A stretch of 64,000 nucleotides of DNA, from the NCBI RefSeq assembly GCF_000218565.1, contig NC_015684.1:3100001-3164000 (forward strand). The letters run 5' to 3'. Under the pieces are notes generated by a model. That model made no database searches. It was not told the origin of the DNA and saw nothing but the letters and a program-made list of their open reading frames with translations. Positions 43,606 to 52,447 of the stretch are shown piece by piece; position 1 is the stretch's first letter; the number at the start of each line of letters is the position of its first letter. A program made the position numbers and the translations under genes. The stretch is from Afipia carboxidovorans OM5. Its GTDB lineage: Bacteria; Pseudomonadota; Alphaproteobacteria; Rhizobiales; Xanthobacteraceae.

Positions 43606-44034
43606 TCAGGCCTCGACGACTTTGGCTAGGGTTCGCAGATACTGTTTGGTCTTTGTCGGAACAGCAGATTCCACTTTGGCCTGAGCTTCCGTCCAGAGCG
43701 TGTGAGCGATCTTAAGGGCGTGCCGTGCCTTGAGCGTCAGTTTAGCGACACAGGCTCGTTCGTCCTTTGCGGGGCCGAGCACAACGAACCCGGTTCTCTC
43801 CAAGACGCGAAGATTTCGGCCAAGAGTGGAACGATCAAGACCAGTCGCCTCGGCCAACTCGGTCAGCGATGACTGTTCAAGCCGTTCAACAGCCCGAAGC
43901 AGAGAATACTGCGTGATCTTCAGACCAGATGGGATAAGCGCAGCATCATAGAACTCCGTAAGAGCACGGGCCGACCGGCGCGCCAATGTGCAATAGCAAT
44001 CCACGTCCAACACCGGGCAGTTCTCCAAGCTCAA
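43606..44034 (-). CDS. MarR-family transcription regulator
   Basis: The 142-residue protein has the MarR layout: N-terminal helix, winged helix-turn-helix at about residues 50-110 with SLTELAEATGLDRSTLGRNLRVLER, the wing, and C-terminal dimer helix. Cysteines at 6, 12 and 14 near the N-terminus (CPVLDVDCYC) could make it redox or metal sensitive. It likely represses itself and the downstream MFS gene through the two GGGTAYATACCC sites. Confidence 0.9.
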   Translation of the reverse strand: MSLENCPVLDVDCYCTLARRSARALTEFYDAALIPSGLKITQYSLLRAVERLEQSSLTELAEATGLDRSTLGRNLRVLERTGFVVLGPAKDERACVAKLTLKARHALKIAHTLWTEAQAKVESAVPTKTKQYLRTLAKVVEA

Positions 44035-44040
44035 TTATTT

Positions 44041-44052
44041 GGGTATATACCC
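44041..44052. promoter_or_regulatory. MarR-type operator before marR
   Basis: GGGTATATACCC is a perfect 12-base palindrome, seven bases before the marR start. It differs by one base from the core before the MFS gene, as expected for an autoregulatory site. Confidence 0.7.
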
Positions 44053-44215
44053 GCTTCTTTGGACCAGTCAATCTCCTCCGCATACGGATCTTTGGGAAGG
44101 AACTTTAATCCCGTGGATGTGCAGCCTGAAACGATTTCGACCCCAGGCGGGTCTCATCGCCCCTTGGGCTTATTCGGGCTGAGGCGACGGAGCCAGAGCG
44201 AAAAATTCACCGCAA

Positions 44216-46630
44216 CTATCCGAAACAACGCTCAACAGCCATCTCATTTCTTTGTCGTGCGGCACGAAATGCAGTCGTCCTGCGCTCGCTGGAAGCGTCT
44301 GCGTAAAGCGTCGTCCGCAAGCGGGGAGTACGCCCCGCTCCCGATATCAGCATTTCCATCGCCTGCGGTGTCATTTCATGGCCATGACTTGCACCAGCCG
44401 AACGCGAAATTGTCTCATCCATCAGCGTACCGCCAAGGTCGTTCACACCAGCCTTCAGACAGGCGCGTACTCCCGCTTCACCAAGCTTCACCCATGAGGC
44501 CTGCACATTGGCAATCCGCTCATGCAGGACAAGGCGAGCGACCGCGTGCATCAGAACGGTCTCGCGGAAGGTTGGCCCCTTGCGAGATCGCCCCTTGAGA
44601 TAGATCGGCGCTTCCATGTGCACGAAAGGCAGAGGCACAAATTCCGTGAAGCCACCCGTCTCGCTCTGCAAATCGCGAATACGCAAAATGTGTCGTGCCC
44701 AATGATCATAGCGATCGATGTGGCCGAACATAATCGTCGCTGTGCTGCGCAAGCCGGCGCGATGCGCTGTGCGCATTACGTCAAGCCACTGCGCCGTGTT
44801 GATCTTGTCGTGGCACAGCACGGCACGGACTTCATCATCAAGAACTTCCGCAGCAGTCCCCGGCAGCGTGCCAAGCCCGGCTCGCTTCAGCTCTCCGAGA
44901 AAATCGACGACCGGAATACCCAGCGTCTTCGCGCCTTGAAATACCTCGAGTGGTGAGAAGGCATGAACGTGAATATCGGGGGCCGCCCTCTTCACCGCGT
45001 GGCAGATCGAAAGATAAGTCTCACCGGTATATGCAGGATGGATTCCGCCCTGCATGCAGACTTCGGTGGCGCCACGTTCCCATGCCTCACGTACACGACC
45101 AGTAATCTCATCCAGACCGAGGTCATAGGGACGTCCGCGCAGGTTCTCCGACAGCTTCCCTTTGGAAAAGGCGCAGAACTGACACTTGAAATAGCAGATG
45201 TTGGTGTAGTTGATATTTCGCGTCACCACGTAGCTGACAGCGTCGCCATTGACGGAACGGCGCAACTCGTCGGCTGCCCGGCACACAGCGATGAAATCAG
45301 AATCTTCCGCCTCAAACAGTCTTGCGACTTCGGCCTCATCGAGTCTCTGGCCGGCCTGTGCACGTGCGACGACGCCGGCATAGGCGCTCAGCTTCGCAGG
45401 TGCAGCTACGCCACTCCCCAACAACGCCAGATCCTGCGTGGGAGGATCGATCAGCGCACCAGGACACCAGTTGTCGCGACGCGGCCAGCCGTTGCCATCA
45501 ACCCATGCAAGCAGCCTGGTCTGCAGCGAAGGATCGACCCACCGATCAAGACGCCGCGCATAGGCCGGATAGATGGCCAGCCGCTCGACCAGCACCTTGC
45601 CGCTTTGCCGTGTCGCCGCCTCAAGCCGCGCGAGGTGCGGCCACGGCGCTTCCGGATTGACATGATCCGGCGTGACGGGCGAGACACCGCCCCAATCATT
45701 GATGCCTGCCGAGACAATCCGATCGAGAAGGCCCGGGCTGAGGTTTGGGGGGGCCTGGATGTTCATATCCGGCCTGAACAAAAGCCGCGCGACCGCGATC
45801 GACCACAGGTGCTCTTCAAGCGGTGCGGCTTCAACACCGGCCATTCGCGTATTCGGCTTCGGCCGGAAGTTCTGGACGATGATCTCCTGGATGTGGCCAT
45901 ACTGCGCATCGACCGCGCGCAGTGCGAGCAAGGATTCAATCCGCTCCTGTCGGGTCTCGCCAATTCCGATCAGAATGCCGGTGGTGAAAGGCACCATTTG
46001 CTCGCCGGCAAACGCAATCGTCCGCAGCCGCATCTGTGGGTCTTTATCGGGCGACCCAAAATGCGGACTACCACGCTCGCACAGTCGCTTAGAAAGACTC
46101 TCCAGCATGATCCCTTGCGAGATCGAAACCTTACGAAGCGCGGCAATGTCATCCGCCTCCATCAGTCCGGGGTTGAGGTGCGGCAGCAGCCCGGTTTCCT
46201 TGAATACCAGCCACGCCATTGCCTCCAGATAGGCAAGCGTCGTCGGATACCCCAACTTGTCCAGCTCTTCACGCGCCACGCGGTAACGCATTTCCGGCTT
46301 GTCACCGAGCGTGAACAGAACCTCCTTGCAGCCGGCCGCCTGCCCTTCGCGCGCAATAGCCAGCACTTCATCCGGCGTGAGAAACGCACGCTCGCCTTCG
46401 CGTGGAGCATGCGCGAAGGTGCAATAATGGCAGACGTCGCGGCAAAGCTGCGTCAGCGGAATGAAAACTTTCCGAGAATACGATATCTTATCGCCGTGAG
46501 AATGATCGCGTCGGGCTGCAGCGAGATGCATCAACTCGTCCAGCGGCACATGACCAATGAGGTTCATCACCTCATCGCCGGTGATATCCGCCCGGCTCAA
46601 TTGCTCCGTCAACATCCGCTCGACTTCCAT
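44216..46630 (-). CDS. fbiC: F420 precursor (Fo) synthase FbiC, fused CofG-CofH
   Basis: FbiC joins tyrosine and a flavin precursor (5-amino-6-ribitylaminouracil) to make 7,8-didemethyl-8-hydroxy-5-deazariboflavin (Fo), the chromophore of coenzyme F420. The 804-residue protein is a fusion of two radical-SAM enzymes: the CofG half with cluster motif C-x3-C-x2-C at Cys63, 67 and 70, and the CofH half with CYFKCQFC near residue 485. Archaea have separate genes; this fused form is typical of bacteria. It is the last gene of the F420 operon, eight bases after cofC. Confidence 0.97.
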   Translation of the reverse strand: MEVERMLTEQLSRADITGDEVMNLIGHVPLDELMHLAAARRDHSHGDKISYSRKVFIPLTQLCRDVCHYCTFAHAPREGERAFLTPDEVLAIAREGQAAGCKEVLFTLGDKPEMRYRVAREELDKLGYPTTLAYLEAMAWLVFKETGLLPHLNPGLMEADDIAALRKVSISQGIMLESLSKRLCERGSPHFGSPDKDPQMRLRTIAFAGEQMVPFTTGILIGIGETRQERIESLLALRAVDAQYGHIQEIIVQNFRPKPNTRMAGVEAAPLEEHLWSIAVARLLFRPDMNIQAPPNLSPGLLDRIVSAGINDWGGVSPVTPDHVNPEAPWPHLARLEAATRQSGKVLVERLAIYPAYARRLDRWVDPSLQTRLLAWVDGNGWPRRDNWCPGALIDPPTQDLALLGSGVAAPAKLSAYAGVVARAQAGQRLDEAEVARLFEAEDSDFIAVCRAADELRRSVNGDAVSYVVTRNINYTNICYFKCQFCAFSKGKLSENLRGRPYDLGLDEITGRVREAWERGATEVCMQGGIHPAYTGETYLSICHAVKRAAPDIHVHAFSPLEVFQGAKTLGIPVVDFLGELKRAGLGTLPGTAAEVLDDEVRAVLCHDKINTAQWLDVMRTAHRAGLRSTATIMFGHIDRYDHWARHILRIRDLQSETGGFTEFVPLPFVHMEAPIYLKGRSRKGPTFRETVLMHAVARLVLHERIANVQASWVKLGEAGVRACLKAGVNDLGGTLMDETISRSAGASHGHEMTPQAMEMLISGAGRTPRLRTTLYADASSERRTTAFRAARQRNEMAVERCFG

Positions 46631-46638
46631 CTTTGCCT

Positions 46639-47352
46639 CTAAACTGCCAACCGTCTGGCGCCGGTCGCTTGCTGCGCGGCAACCACGAAGCTGTGCCCTT
46701 TCCGCTCCTTCAGCCGGAGCACGCGGAGATAGGCGTCGGTTTGCGTTGAAGTCCCGCGATCAAGAAATTGCATCAGATGATGCGGCTCATCGAGATCGAG
46801 GCCGAGGCGCTGATTGAGTAAAACGGCCGGGCGGACGTCCGCCGCGTTAGCGGCAGCGATATGGCGCGCAAAGCTGCCCGGCCCAAAACACAGCGGAATC
46901 CGACCAACCACGTCGCAAGCCAAGGCATTCGTGCCACCATCGTCACAGGCCGGAGCCAATGCAACGCGTGAGCGTTCTGCAGCGGAGATGAGTGCGACAA
47001 TATCGGACGGGATGAGGCCTGGAATGTCGCTTGATAGCGTCAATACGGCCCCGCGGCGCCGAGCGGCAATCCGGGCAAAGCCGACTTTCACGGCCGCATT
47101 CGTGCCCCGAGCGCCTTCATCATCGATGACACCAACACCTGCGCGCCGCGCATGATCAGCCACGTCGTCAGCGCTTGTCACGACAGAAACAGATTGTGGA
47201 CCTACGGCCGCGATGGCAGCATCGAGAACATCGTTCAGCATGACCCGTGCCAACATCGTCCGCTCACCAACGCTCAACAAAGGCGCAAGGCGGCTTTTGG
47301 CACCGACGAACGCCTTGACCGGCAGGATCACGAATGCATCCGAGCGGGCCAT
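46639..47352 (-). CDS. cofC: F420 guanylyltransferase CofC/FbiD
   Basis: CofC activates a three-carbon phosphate (2-phospholactate, phosphoenolpyruvate or 3-phosphoglycerate, depending on lineage) with GTP for transfer to Fo. The 237-residue protein shows the nucleotidyltransferase start [19 protein letters not shown] and the later [17 protein letters not shown] and [13 protein letters not shown] motifs. ATG 47352 follows the cofD stop by one base, so an upstream longer frame is rejected. Which substrate it prefers cannot be told from sequence by eye. Confidence 0.92.
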
Positions 47353-47353
47353 G

Positions 47354-48340
47354 TTATCTGGTCTCTTTCCTTGCGGTTCTTGCGAGCGCGTCTCCGAAGG
47401 CAAGAACGTTTCGCGCCAGTTCTATTTTCGATTCATCGTCGGTCATTAGCGTGGGCGCCGCATGCACGGCGACACTCAGCGCCGCACCTTCGGCGACATC
47501 ACCCACGTCGATGACCAGCCCATCGATCAGATCACCATAGTGTGCGGCGATGCTGGCGGTCGTCGCCTCCACCTGCAGTTCATCCATAATCTTACGCGTC
47601 GGCCCCTTTACAGCCTGTCCCGCGACCAGTGGAGAAACGGCCACGATCGGCACGTCCGCAGCTCGCAGCGCCTCACGCAAGCCCGGCGCAGCCAGGATCG
47701 GGTCAATGCTCAGAAATGGATTCGAGGGGCAGATAATGATCATCCGCAATCCCTCAGACTGAAGGGCGTCCCTCACACCTTTCGCAAGGCGTGCGCTCTC
47801 TGCACCGTCGAAGCGGATCGCACGCACAGCAGGTTCGCAACGCAGTGCTACGAAATAGCGCTGAAATGCGAGCTCTTCTTCTGGAGTAACGACAACAGTA
47901 CGAACCGGATCATCCGTCACCGGCCAGAGATGGGCGGTGATGCCAAAATTCCGGGCGATATCTTGCACAATCTGCGTGAGGCTTTCACCGTTCGCGAGAC
48001 GGCGTGTTCGCTCGACATGCAGAGCCAGATCGCGATCGCCAAGCGCGAACCATGTTTCGCCGCCGATCTGTCCGATCGCTTCCATGAAATTCCAGCTCTC
48101 GTCGGCCCGCCCCCATCCGCGCTGCCTGTCGTTGAGCCCGCCGAGCGTATAGAGAACCGTATCGAGATCAGGCGAGATATGCAGCCCGAGATGCTCGAAA
48201 TCGTCTGCCATGTTGATGACGACATGAAGCTTGGAGCCAAGCACCTTCTGCAACCCAAAGGCCAGCTTGGCGCCCCCAACGCCGCCACACAGGGCCACCA
48301 CACGCCCCTCCTCACGCGGTATGTGCATCGCCCCACTCAT
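47354..48340 (-). CDS. cofD: 2-phospho-L-lactate transferase CofD/FbiA
   Basis: CofD transfers the activated three-carbon phosphate to Fo, giving F420-0 or a dehydro form. The 328-residue protein has the start [17 protein letters not shown], the [26 protein letters not shown] segment with the conserved metal-binding Asp, and the [14 protein letters not shown] loop. The ATG at 48340 overlaps the cofE stop. The arrangement cofE-cofD-cofC-fbiC is compact. Confidence 0.96.
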
Positions 48341-49104
48341 CGGAACATATCCTGCGCCTTCGGCCGTGCCAGCACCGAAGCCGGAGAGTGCGCGGCTTCA
48401 CTGTGAAAACCGCGGATGTGAACGACTGGCAGCCCTTCAGCGGCCTGTCCCATCACCAATGAAGCGGCGGCGGCCAATTCATCAGCTATCGCAATCTCGG
48501 TGACACGCATGGCACGATTAAACAGATCGGGCGCGCCGATCATGCTTTGCAATGACGGAATGCCCGCGCTTCCAATCGCGACCCCAACCACCCCATTTCG
48601 CCATGGGCGGCCGAAGCTGTCATTGATAATAACACCGATCTTGACGCCAAACGTCCGCTGCAGTTGCTGCCGGAGCATCTCACCGCTTGCATCCGGGTCT
48701 TTCGGCAGCAGCAGAACGCGTGCCTTTCCATCGTCATGGGCAATATTGGATTCGTCGATGCCGGCATTGGCCATAACAAAGCCGAGCCGATGAGCTACGA
48801 TCATCACGTTCTGGCGGAAACGCACCACCTCGGTCGATTCCGAAAGAACGACTTCGATATGACGAGGATCTTTGCCGACTGTCTTCGCAAGCTCCAGCGC
48901 CTGTGCAGACGGCACAATCTCATTCAGGTCAACGTAACGGTTCTCGGCCTTGGAAACGATCTTCTGCGCGATCACGAAGATATCGCCATCGGCCACGACA
49001 ATCTCAGCACGTCGCACGCCCTCGGCAATGATGTTGCCAAGGTCGTCTCCGGGCTCAACCAACGGCAATCCGGGAAGCGCAGTGTATGTGACGCTCTTGA
49101 CCAT
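48337..49104 (-). CDS. cofE: F420-0:gamma-glutamyl ligase CofE
   Basis: CofE adds gamma-linked glutamates to F420-0. The 255-residue protein carries the LPLVEPGDDLGNII start, the FVIAQKIVSKAENR segment and VGVAIGSAGIP. It is single-domain like archaeal CofE; the C-terminal nitroreductase-like FMN domain of mycobacterial FbiB, which reduces dehydro-F420-0, is absent. ATG 49104 is the preferred start; a TTG one codon before is possible. The 116-base gap before it is the largest of this part of the operon. Confidence 0.95.
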   Translation of the reverse strand: MVKSVTYTALPGLPLVEPGDDLGNIIAEGVRRAEIVVADGDIFVIAQKIVSKAENRYVDLNEIVPSAQALELAKTVGKDPRHIEVVLSESTEVVRFRQNVMIVAHRLGFVMANAGIDESNIAHDDGKARVLLLPKDPDASGEMLRQQLQRTFGVKIGVIINDSFGRPWRNGVVGVAIGSAGIPSLQSMIGAPDLFNRAMRVTEIAIADELAAAASLVMGQAAEGLPVVHIRGFHSEAAHSPASVLARPKAQDMFR

Positions 49105-49220
49105 CAACCGATCACCCTTCCTGCCGAGACGATATGTTTCACCTGACTATCCATATCGGAAATTCCGGCTACCCTTGCTGTCGTCGTGGGGTGATATCAT
49201 CCCTTCGTGCCTGCCACACC

Positions 49221-50372
49221 CTATGCGGCAATTTTGATGTTCTCTTTGGGTTTAACGTCCGCCGCAGCAGGTGCGTTGAACTGGCGGAATTCCCATGCAT
49301 ACCGGACCAGGGCGACAGCCCGATACAATCCATGAACGAACTTGCCATAAGGCATGGTCAGGAAAAGGCTGAAAACAATGCCCAAATGCAGAGCGAGCAG
49401 CGTTCCCATGGCCGGGGTGGCGCGCAGAACCAGCAGAAGCAGCCCCGTCAGGCTGGTCAGAAAAAGCATCGCAATGAATGCCGTATCCATGCCGAGGCGA
49501 GGCTTGTCCACCATCATTGGATTGCGCAGGAACTTGGCTTTCATCAGGCCGACCGGCCCGATGAGCAACCCAATCCCGCCGAGTGCGCCGAGCACCACCG
49601 GCAAATCGTACCAGGGGTAAGGAGCCTCCCGACCCAGCAGGTAGTGATAGAGCGTGGCCACCGATGTCGCGGCAAAGCACAGCGCGAAGCCGTAGAACGT
49701 CAGGTGATGGTACAGCCTGCGCCCGTCGGTCGGATTTTCATCCTTATTGAAACAGCCCACGCCCCCGCCGTCGAGATAGCGCAATCGCAACACATCGTGC
49801 AGCGCCGTGAAGAGCGACCGGCTATCCAGCGTAACGCTTGGAACGGCGCCAATATCCTTCCAGAACGCACGGAAGCCCATAAACAACGCTAGCAGAACGT
49901 AAAGCGATATCGCGCCGAAAAGCCCCGCCATCGCATTATGCGGCATCAGGCGATAGAACGCGCCTTCTCCAGTGTGCTTTCCGAACATCACCGCAGGATC
50001 ATGCCACCCCACAAATCCGCCGATGAACACGGCAATCGACAAAGCCGTGAGAAGCGCAATCGCAAGGCCGTTCCTCTCGAATATACCGCGCGCAAAATGC
50101 GGCCAGGCGTAAGACTGATACGACTCGGCTCTCACCTCGGCCATCACGCGTGGGACGTTGACGTTGAACTCGTGGGGCGGCGAGAACTGACAATCATGAT
50201 AGCACGCGCCGCAGGCATGGCAGAGATTGGCCAGATAGTTGAGGTCTCCGTCGGTGAAAGACCGGCGCAGTTCCATGGCCGGGAACACCGCGCAGAGCCC
50301 TTCGCAGTAACGGCATGAATTGCAGATCGTCATCAGACGATCAGCTTCTTTCAAGGTCTCACTGCTGTGCAT
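49221..50372 (-). CDS. tcuB: TcuB-like membrane cytochrome b/iron-sulphur electron-transfer protein
   Basis: TcuB moves electrons from the flavoprotein TcuA to the quinone pool during tricarballylate oxidation in Salmonella. The 383-residue protein starts with two ferredoxin-type groups, CNSCRYCEGLC and CHACGACYHDC, followed by about six hydrophobic segments with histidines suited to heme b. ATG 50372 overlaps the tcuA end by 14 bases. Whether the substrate here is a tricarboxylate or another acid is unknown. Confidence 0.88.
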   Translation of the reverse strand: MHSSETLKEADRLMTICNSCRYCEGLCAVFPAMELRRSFTDGDLNYLANLCHACGACYHDCQFSPPHEFNVNVPRVMAEVRAESYQSYAWPHFARGIFERNGLAIALLTALSIAVFIGGFVGWHDPAVMFGKHTGEGAFYRLMPHNAMAGLFGAISLYVLLALFMGFRAFWKDIGAVPSVTLDSRSLFTALHDVLRLRYLDGGGVGCFNKDENPTDGRRLYHHLTFYGFALCFAATSVATLYHYLLGREAPYPWYDLPVVLGALGGIGLLIGPVGLMKAKFLRNPMMVDKPRLGMDTAFIAMLFLTSLTGLLLLVLRATPAMGTLLALHLGIVFSLFLTMPYGKFVHGLYRAVALVRYAWEFRQFNAPAAADVKPKENIKIAA

Positions 50373-51750
50373 AATCGGCCGCGCCTTTTCCGGCAACGCG
50401 TCCAAAGACGCTTCCAATCGTCATTCCGATTCCGGCGGCATAGCCCTGACCAAGGACGTTGCCCGCCATAATTTCTCCGGCTGCAAACATGTTCGTGGCC
50501 GGCCGGCCGTCCTGCATCATGATCCGCGCTTCCCGGTTCACCTTGGTGCCGAGATAGGTGAAGGTGATGCCGGGTCGAACCGGGAAAGCATAATAGGGTG
50601 GAGTTTCAAGCCGCCGCGCCCAGTGGCTTTTCGGCGGGCTCAGCCCTTCAGTGTGGCAGTTGTCCAGAACAGTTGAATCGAAATCGCCATCCCGAACGCT
50701 GGCATTGAAGGTCGTCACCGTGCGGTTCAGCGCTTGCGGATCGAGATCGAGTTTTTCCGCAAGTTCGGAGATGCTATCCGCCCGAATCGGCGGAAACAGC
50801 GAAGGCATGAACAGCTTCAATGAGCGTGAATCAAAAATAATATAAGCGATCTGCTCAGGCTGGGCCGCCACCAGCCGGCCCCAGATCGCGTAGCGCTTCG
50901 GCCAAATGTCCTCGCCCTCATCGTAGAAGCGCTCGGCGTTGCGATTGACGACAATGCCGAACACGACACAATCGAGCCGGGTGATAATTCCGCCATCGAA
51001 CTTCGGAGCCCGGGCATCGATAGCGACGGCGTGGCACTGTGTGACATCGCCATTGGGCTGGGCCCCGGCATCAAGCAGCAATCGGAGAACGCCGCCGCGA
51101 TTATAGGGCGTGCCGCGAATGAGGAAATTATCCGCGATCTCGCCCCACCCCTGCTTCAACCAATCGATATTGGCTTCAAATCCGCCGGCCGCCGCGATGA
51201 AGGACCGCGCCGGCATGTTTTCCACGCTCTCTCCTATTCGCACGCGGGCGGCCTGAAACTCGTCGCCATCCCGTTCGAGCCCGACAACTTCGGCGTCATA
51301 GTGAATTTCAACGCCAAGTGCTTCCGCCGTGCGATACAGCGCATTCAGCATGGCGCGACCGCCGCCCAGAAAGAACGAGTTCGTACGCCCAAGACCCAGC
51401 GTGCCGCCAAGCGAGGGCTGAAACCGGACGCCTTGCTCAGTAATCCAATCCAACATCTCCTTGGATTCGGAGATCATGAACCGGGCCAGCTCCTGGTTCG
51501 TGTTGCCGCCCGTCACGCGCAACAAATCCTCGAAGAACTCTTCTTCAGGATAGGGGCCCGTCAGGGTTTCAGTGGCGCTGTCATGGGCGCATCGCATGTT
51601 GCGGGTGTGGCGGGTATTGCCGCCACGATAGAATTTCGGTGCGACCTCGACGATGCGGACGCTCGCTCCCTGTCGACGCGCAGAGATGGCAGCACAGAGC
51701 GCGGCATTGCCACCTCCAGCGATCAGAACATCGACAATTTCCCACGTCAT
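50359..51750 (-). CDS. tcuA: TcuA-like FAD-dependent dehydrogenase
   Basis: TcuA is a fumarate-reductase-type flavoprotein that oxidises tricarballylate to cis-aconitate. The 463-residue protein has the FAD motif VLIAGGGNAALCAA at residue 8, the GGNTRHTRNMR segment, and ends with MFAAGEIMAGNVLGQGYAAGIGMTIG. The start ATG 51750 is set by the FAD motif. It is coupled to tcuB. In this operon it may introduce or reduce a C=C bond in the acid being degraded; the exact substrate is not deducible. Confidence 0.88.
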   Translation of the reverse strand: MTWEIVDVLIAGGGNAALCAAISARRQGASVRIVEVAPKFYRGGNTRHTRNMRCAHDSATETLTGPYPEEEFFEDLLRVTGGNTNQELARFMISESKEMLDWITEQGVRFQPSLGGTLGLGRTNSFFLGGGRAMLNALYRTAEALGVEIHYDAEVVGLERDGDEFQAARVRIGESVENMPARSFIAAAGGFEANIDWLKQGWGEIADNFLIRGTPYNRGGVLRLLLDAGAQPNGDVTQCHAVAIDARAPKFDGGIITRLDCVVFGIVVNRNAERFYDEGEDIWPKRYAIWGRLVAAQPEQIAYIIFDSRSLKLFMPSLFPPIRADSISELAEKLDLDPQALNRTVTTFNASVRDGDFDSTVLDNCHTEGLSPPKSHWARRLETPPYYAFPVRPGITFTYLGTKVNREARIMMQDGRPATNMFAAGEIMAGNVLGQGYAAGIGMTIGSVFGRVAGKGAADYAQQ

Positions 51751-51793
51751 AAAGAGTCTTCCACCGCAGGCACCAAACCTCGCGCGCCGCAAT

Positions 51794-52447
51794 TCAATCC
51801 AGGCCTGTGATGCGGATACCCGCACCGGCGACCTTGTATCGACGGTTGATACCTATCAGGATCGAGGTCAGCGCTTCCGCCGCAACTGAATTGGCTAGCA
51901 CGCCGCCATCCACGCCTCGCGTCGCGACTTCGCCCGCAAGGCCGATGACCAGCGACCGCGCATCCGGATCATCACCAAAGACCAGGACGTCGCATTCCGC
52001 GCGCCCACCTTGGTGAAGCTTCGCCGCGCCGACATTGTGGAAGGCCGACACAACGCGCACCTCGTCACCGACGATATCCTTCGCCTGCCGTGCGGCAGAG
52101 CCATCGGCTGGAAGCTGCACCACCGAGACCTTCGGCGGCACGAGAGGCACCACCGCATCGACGAGAATTTTCCCCGAGAGAACCGGCTTGATCTCGTGCA
52201 ACGTCTCCACGTGGCTGGCATAGGGCACGGCGACGACAACGACATCCGCTATTCTGGCCGCATCGGCATAACTAAAGCCAGCGGCGTCATGACCGATGGA
52301 TTGCGCCATCGCCTCAGCCTTCTCGCGTGAGCGCGATCCGATCAGCACTTTATAACCGGCAGCAGCCCATTTCTTGGCGAGACCGGAGCCGAGGTCACCT
52401 GTTCCGCCGATGATGGCGATGACCGGTTTGTTTTCACCATCGCCCAT
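51794..52447 (-). CDS. npdG: NADPH-dependent F420 reductase (Fno/NpdG family)
   Basis: This enzyme exchanges hydride between NADPH and F420. The 217-residue protein starts with the NADP-binding segment IAIIGGTGDLGSGLAKKWAAAG, followed by VLIGSRSREKAEA, which holds the Ser-Arg that selects the 2'-phosphate. The VVVVAVPYASH and VSAFHNVGA segments are characteristic of Fno/NpdG. Its ATG shares one base with the CoA-transferase stop. Presence beside the F420 genes makes the assignment firm; direction of flux is unknown. Confidence 0.94.
   Translation of the reverse strand: MGDGENKPVIAIIGGTGDLGSGLAKKWAAAGYKVLIGSRSREKAEAMAQSIGHDAAGFSYADAARIADVVVVAVPYASHVETLHEIKPVLSGKILVDAVVPLVPPKVSVVQLPADGSAARQAKDIVGDEVRVVSAFHNVGAAKLHQGGRAECDVLVFGDDPDARSLVIGLAGEVATRGVDGGVLANSVAAEALTSILIGINRRYKVAGAGIRITGLD

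Noticed and set aside
44963..46642. 559-codon open frame on the plus strand
   Set aside because: Antisense to fbiC; no recognisable domain and biased composition.
49189..49203. GGGTGATATCATCCC near-palindrome between tcuB and cofE
   Set aside because: The stem is short and imperfect and sits at the end of tcuB; not enough to call an operator or terminator, though an internal promoter for the cof genes cannot be excluded.
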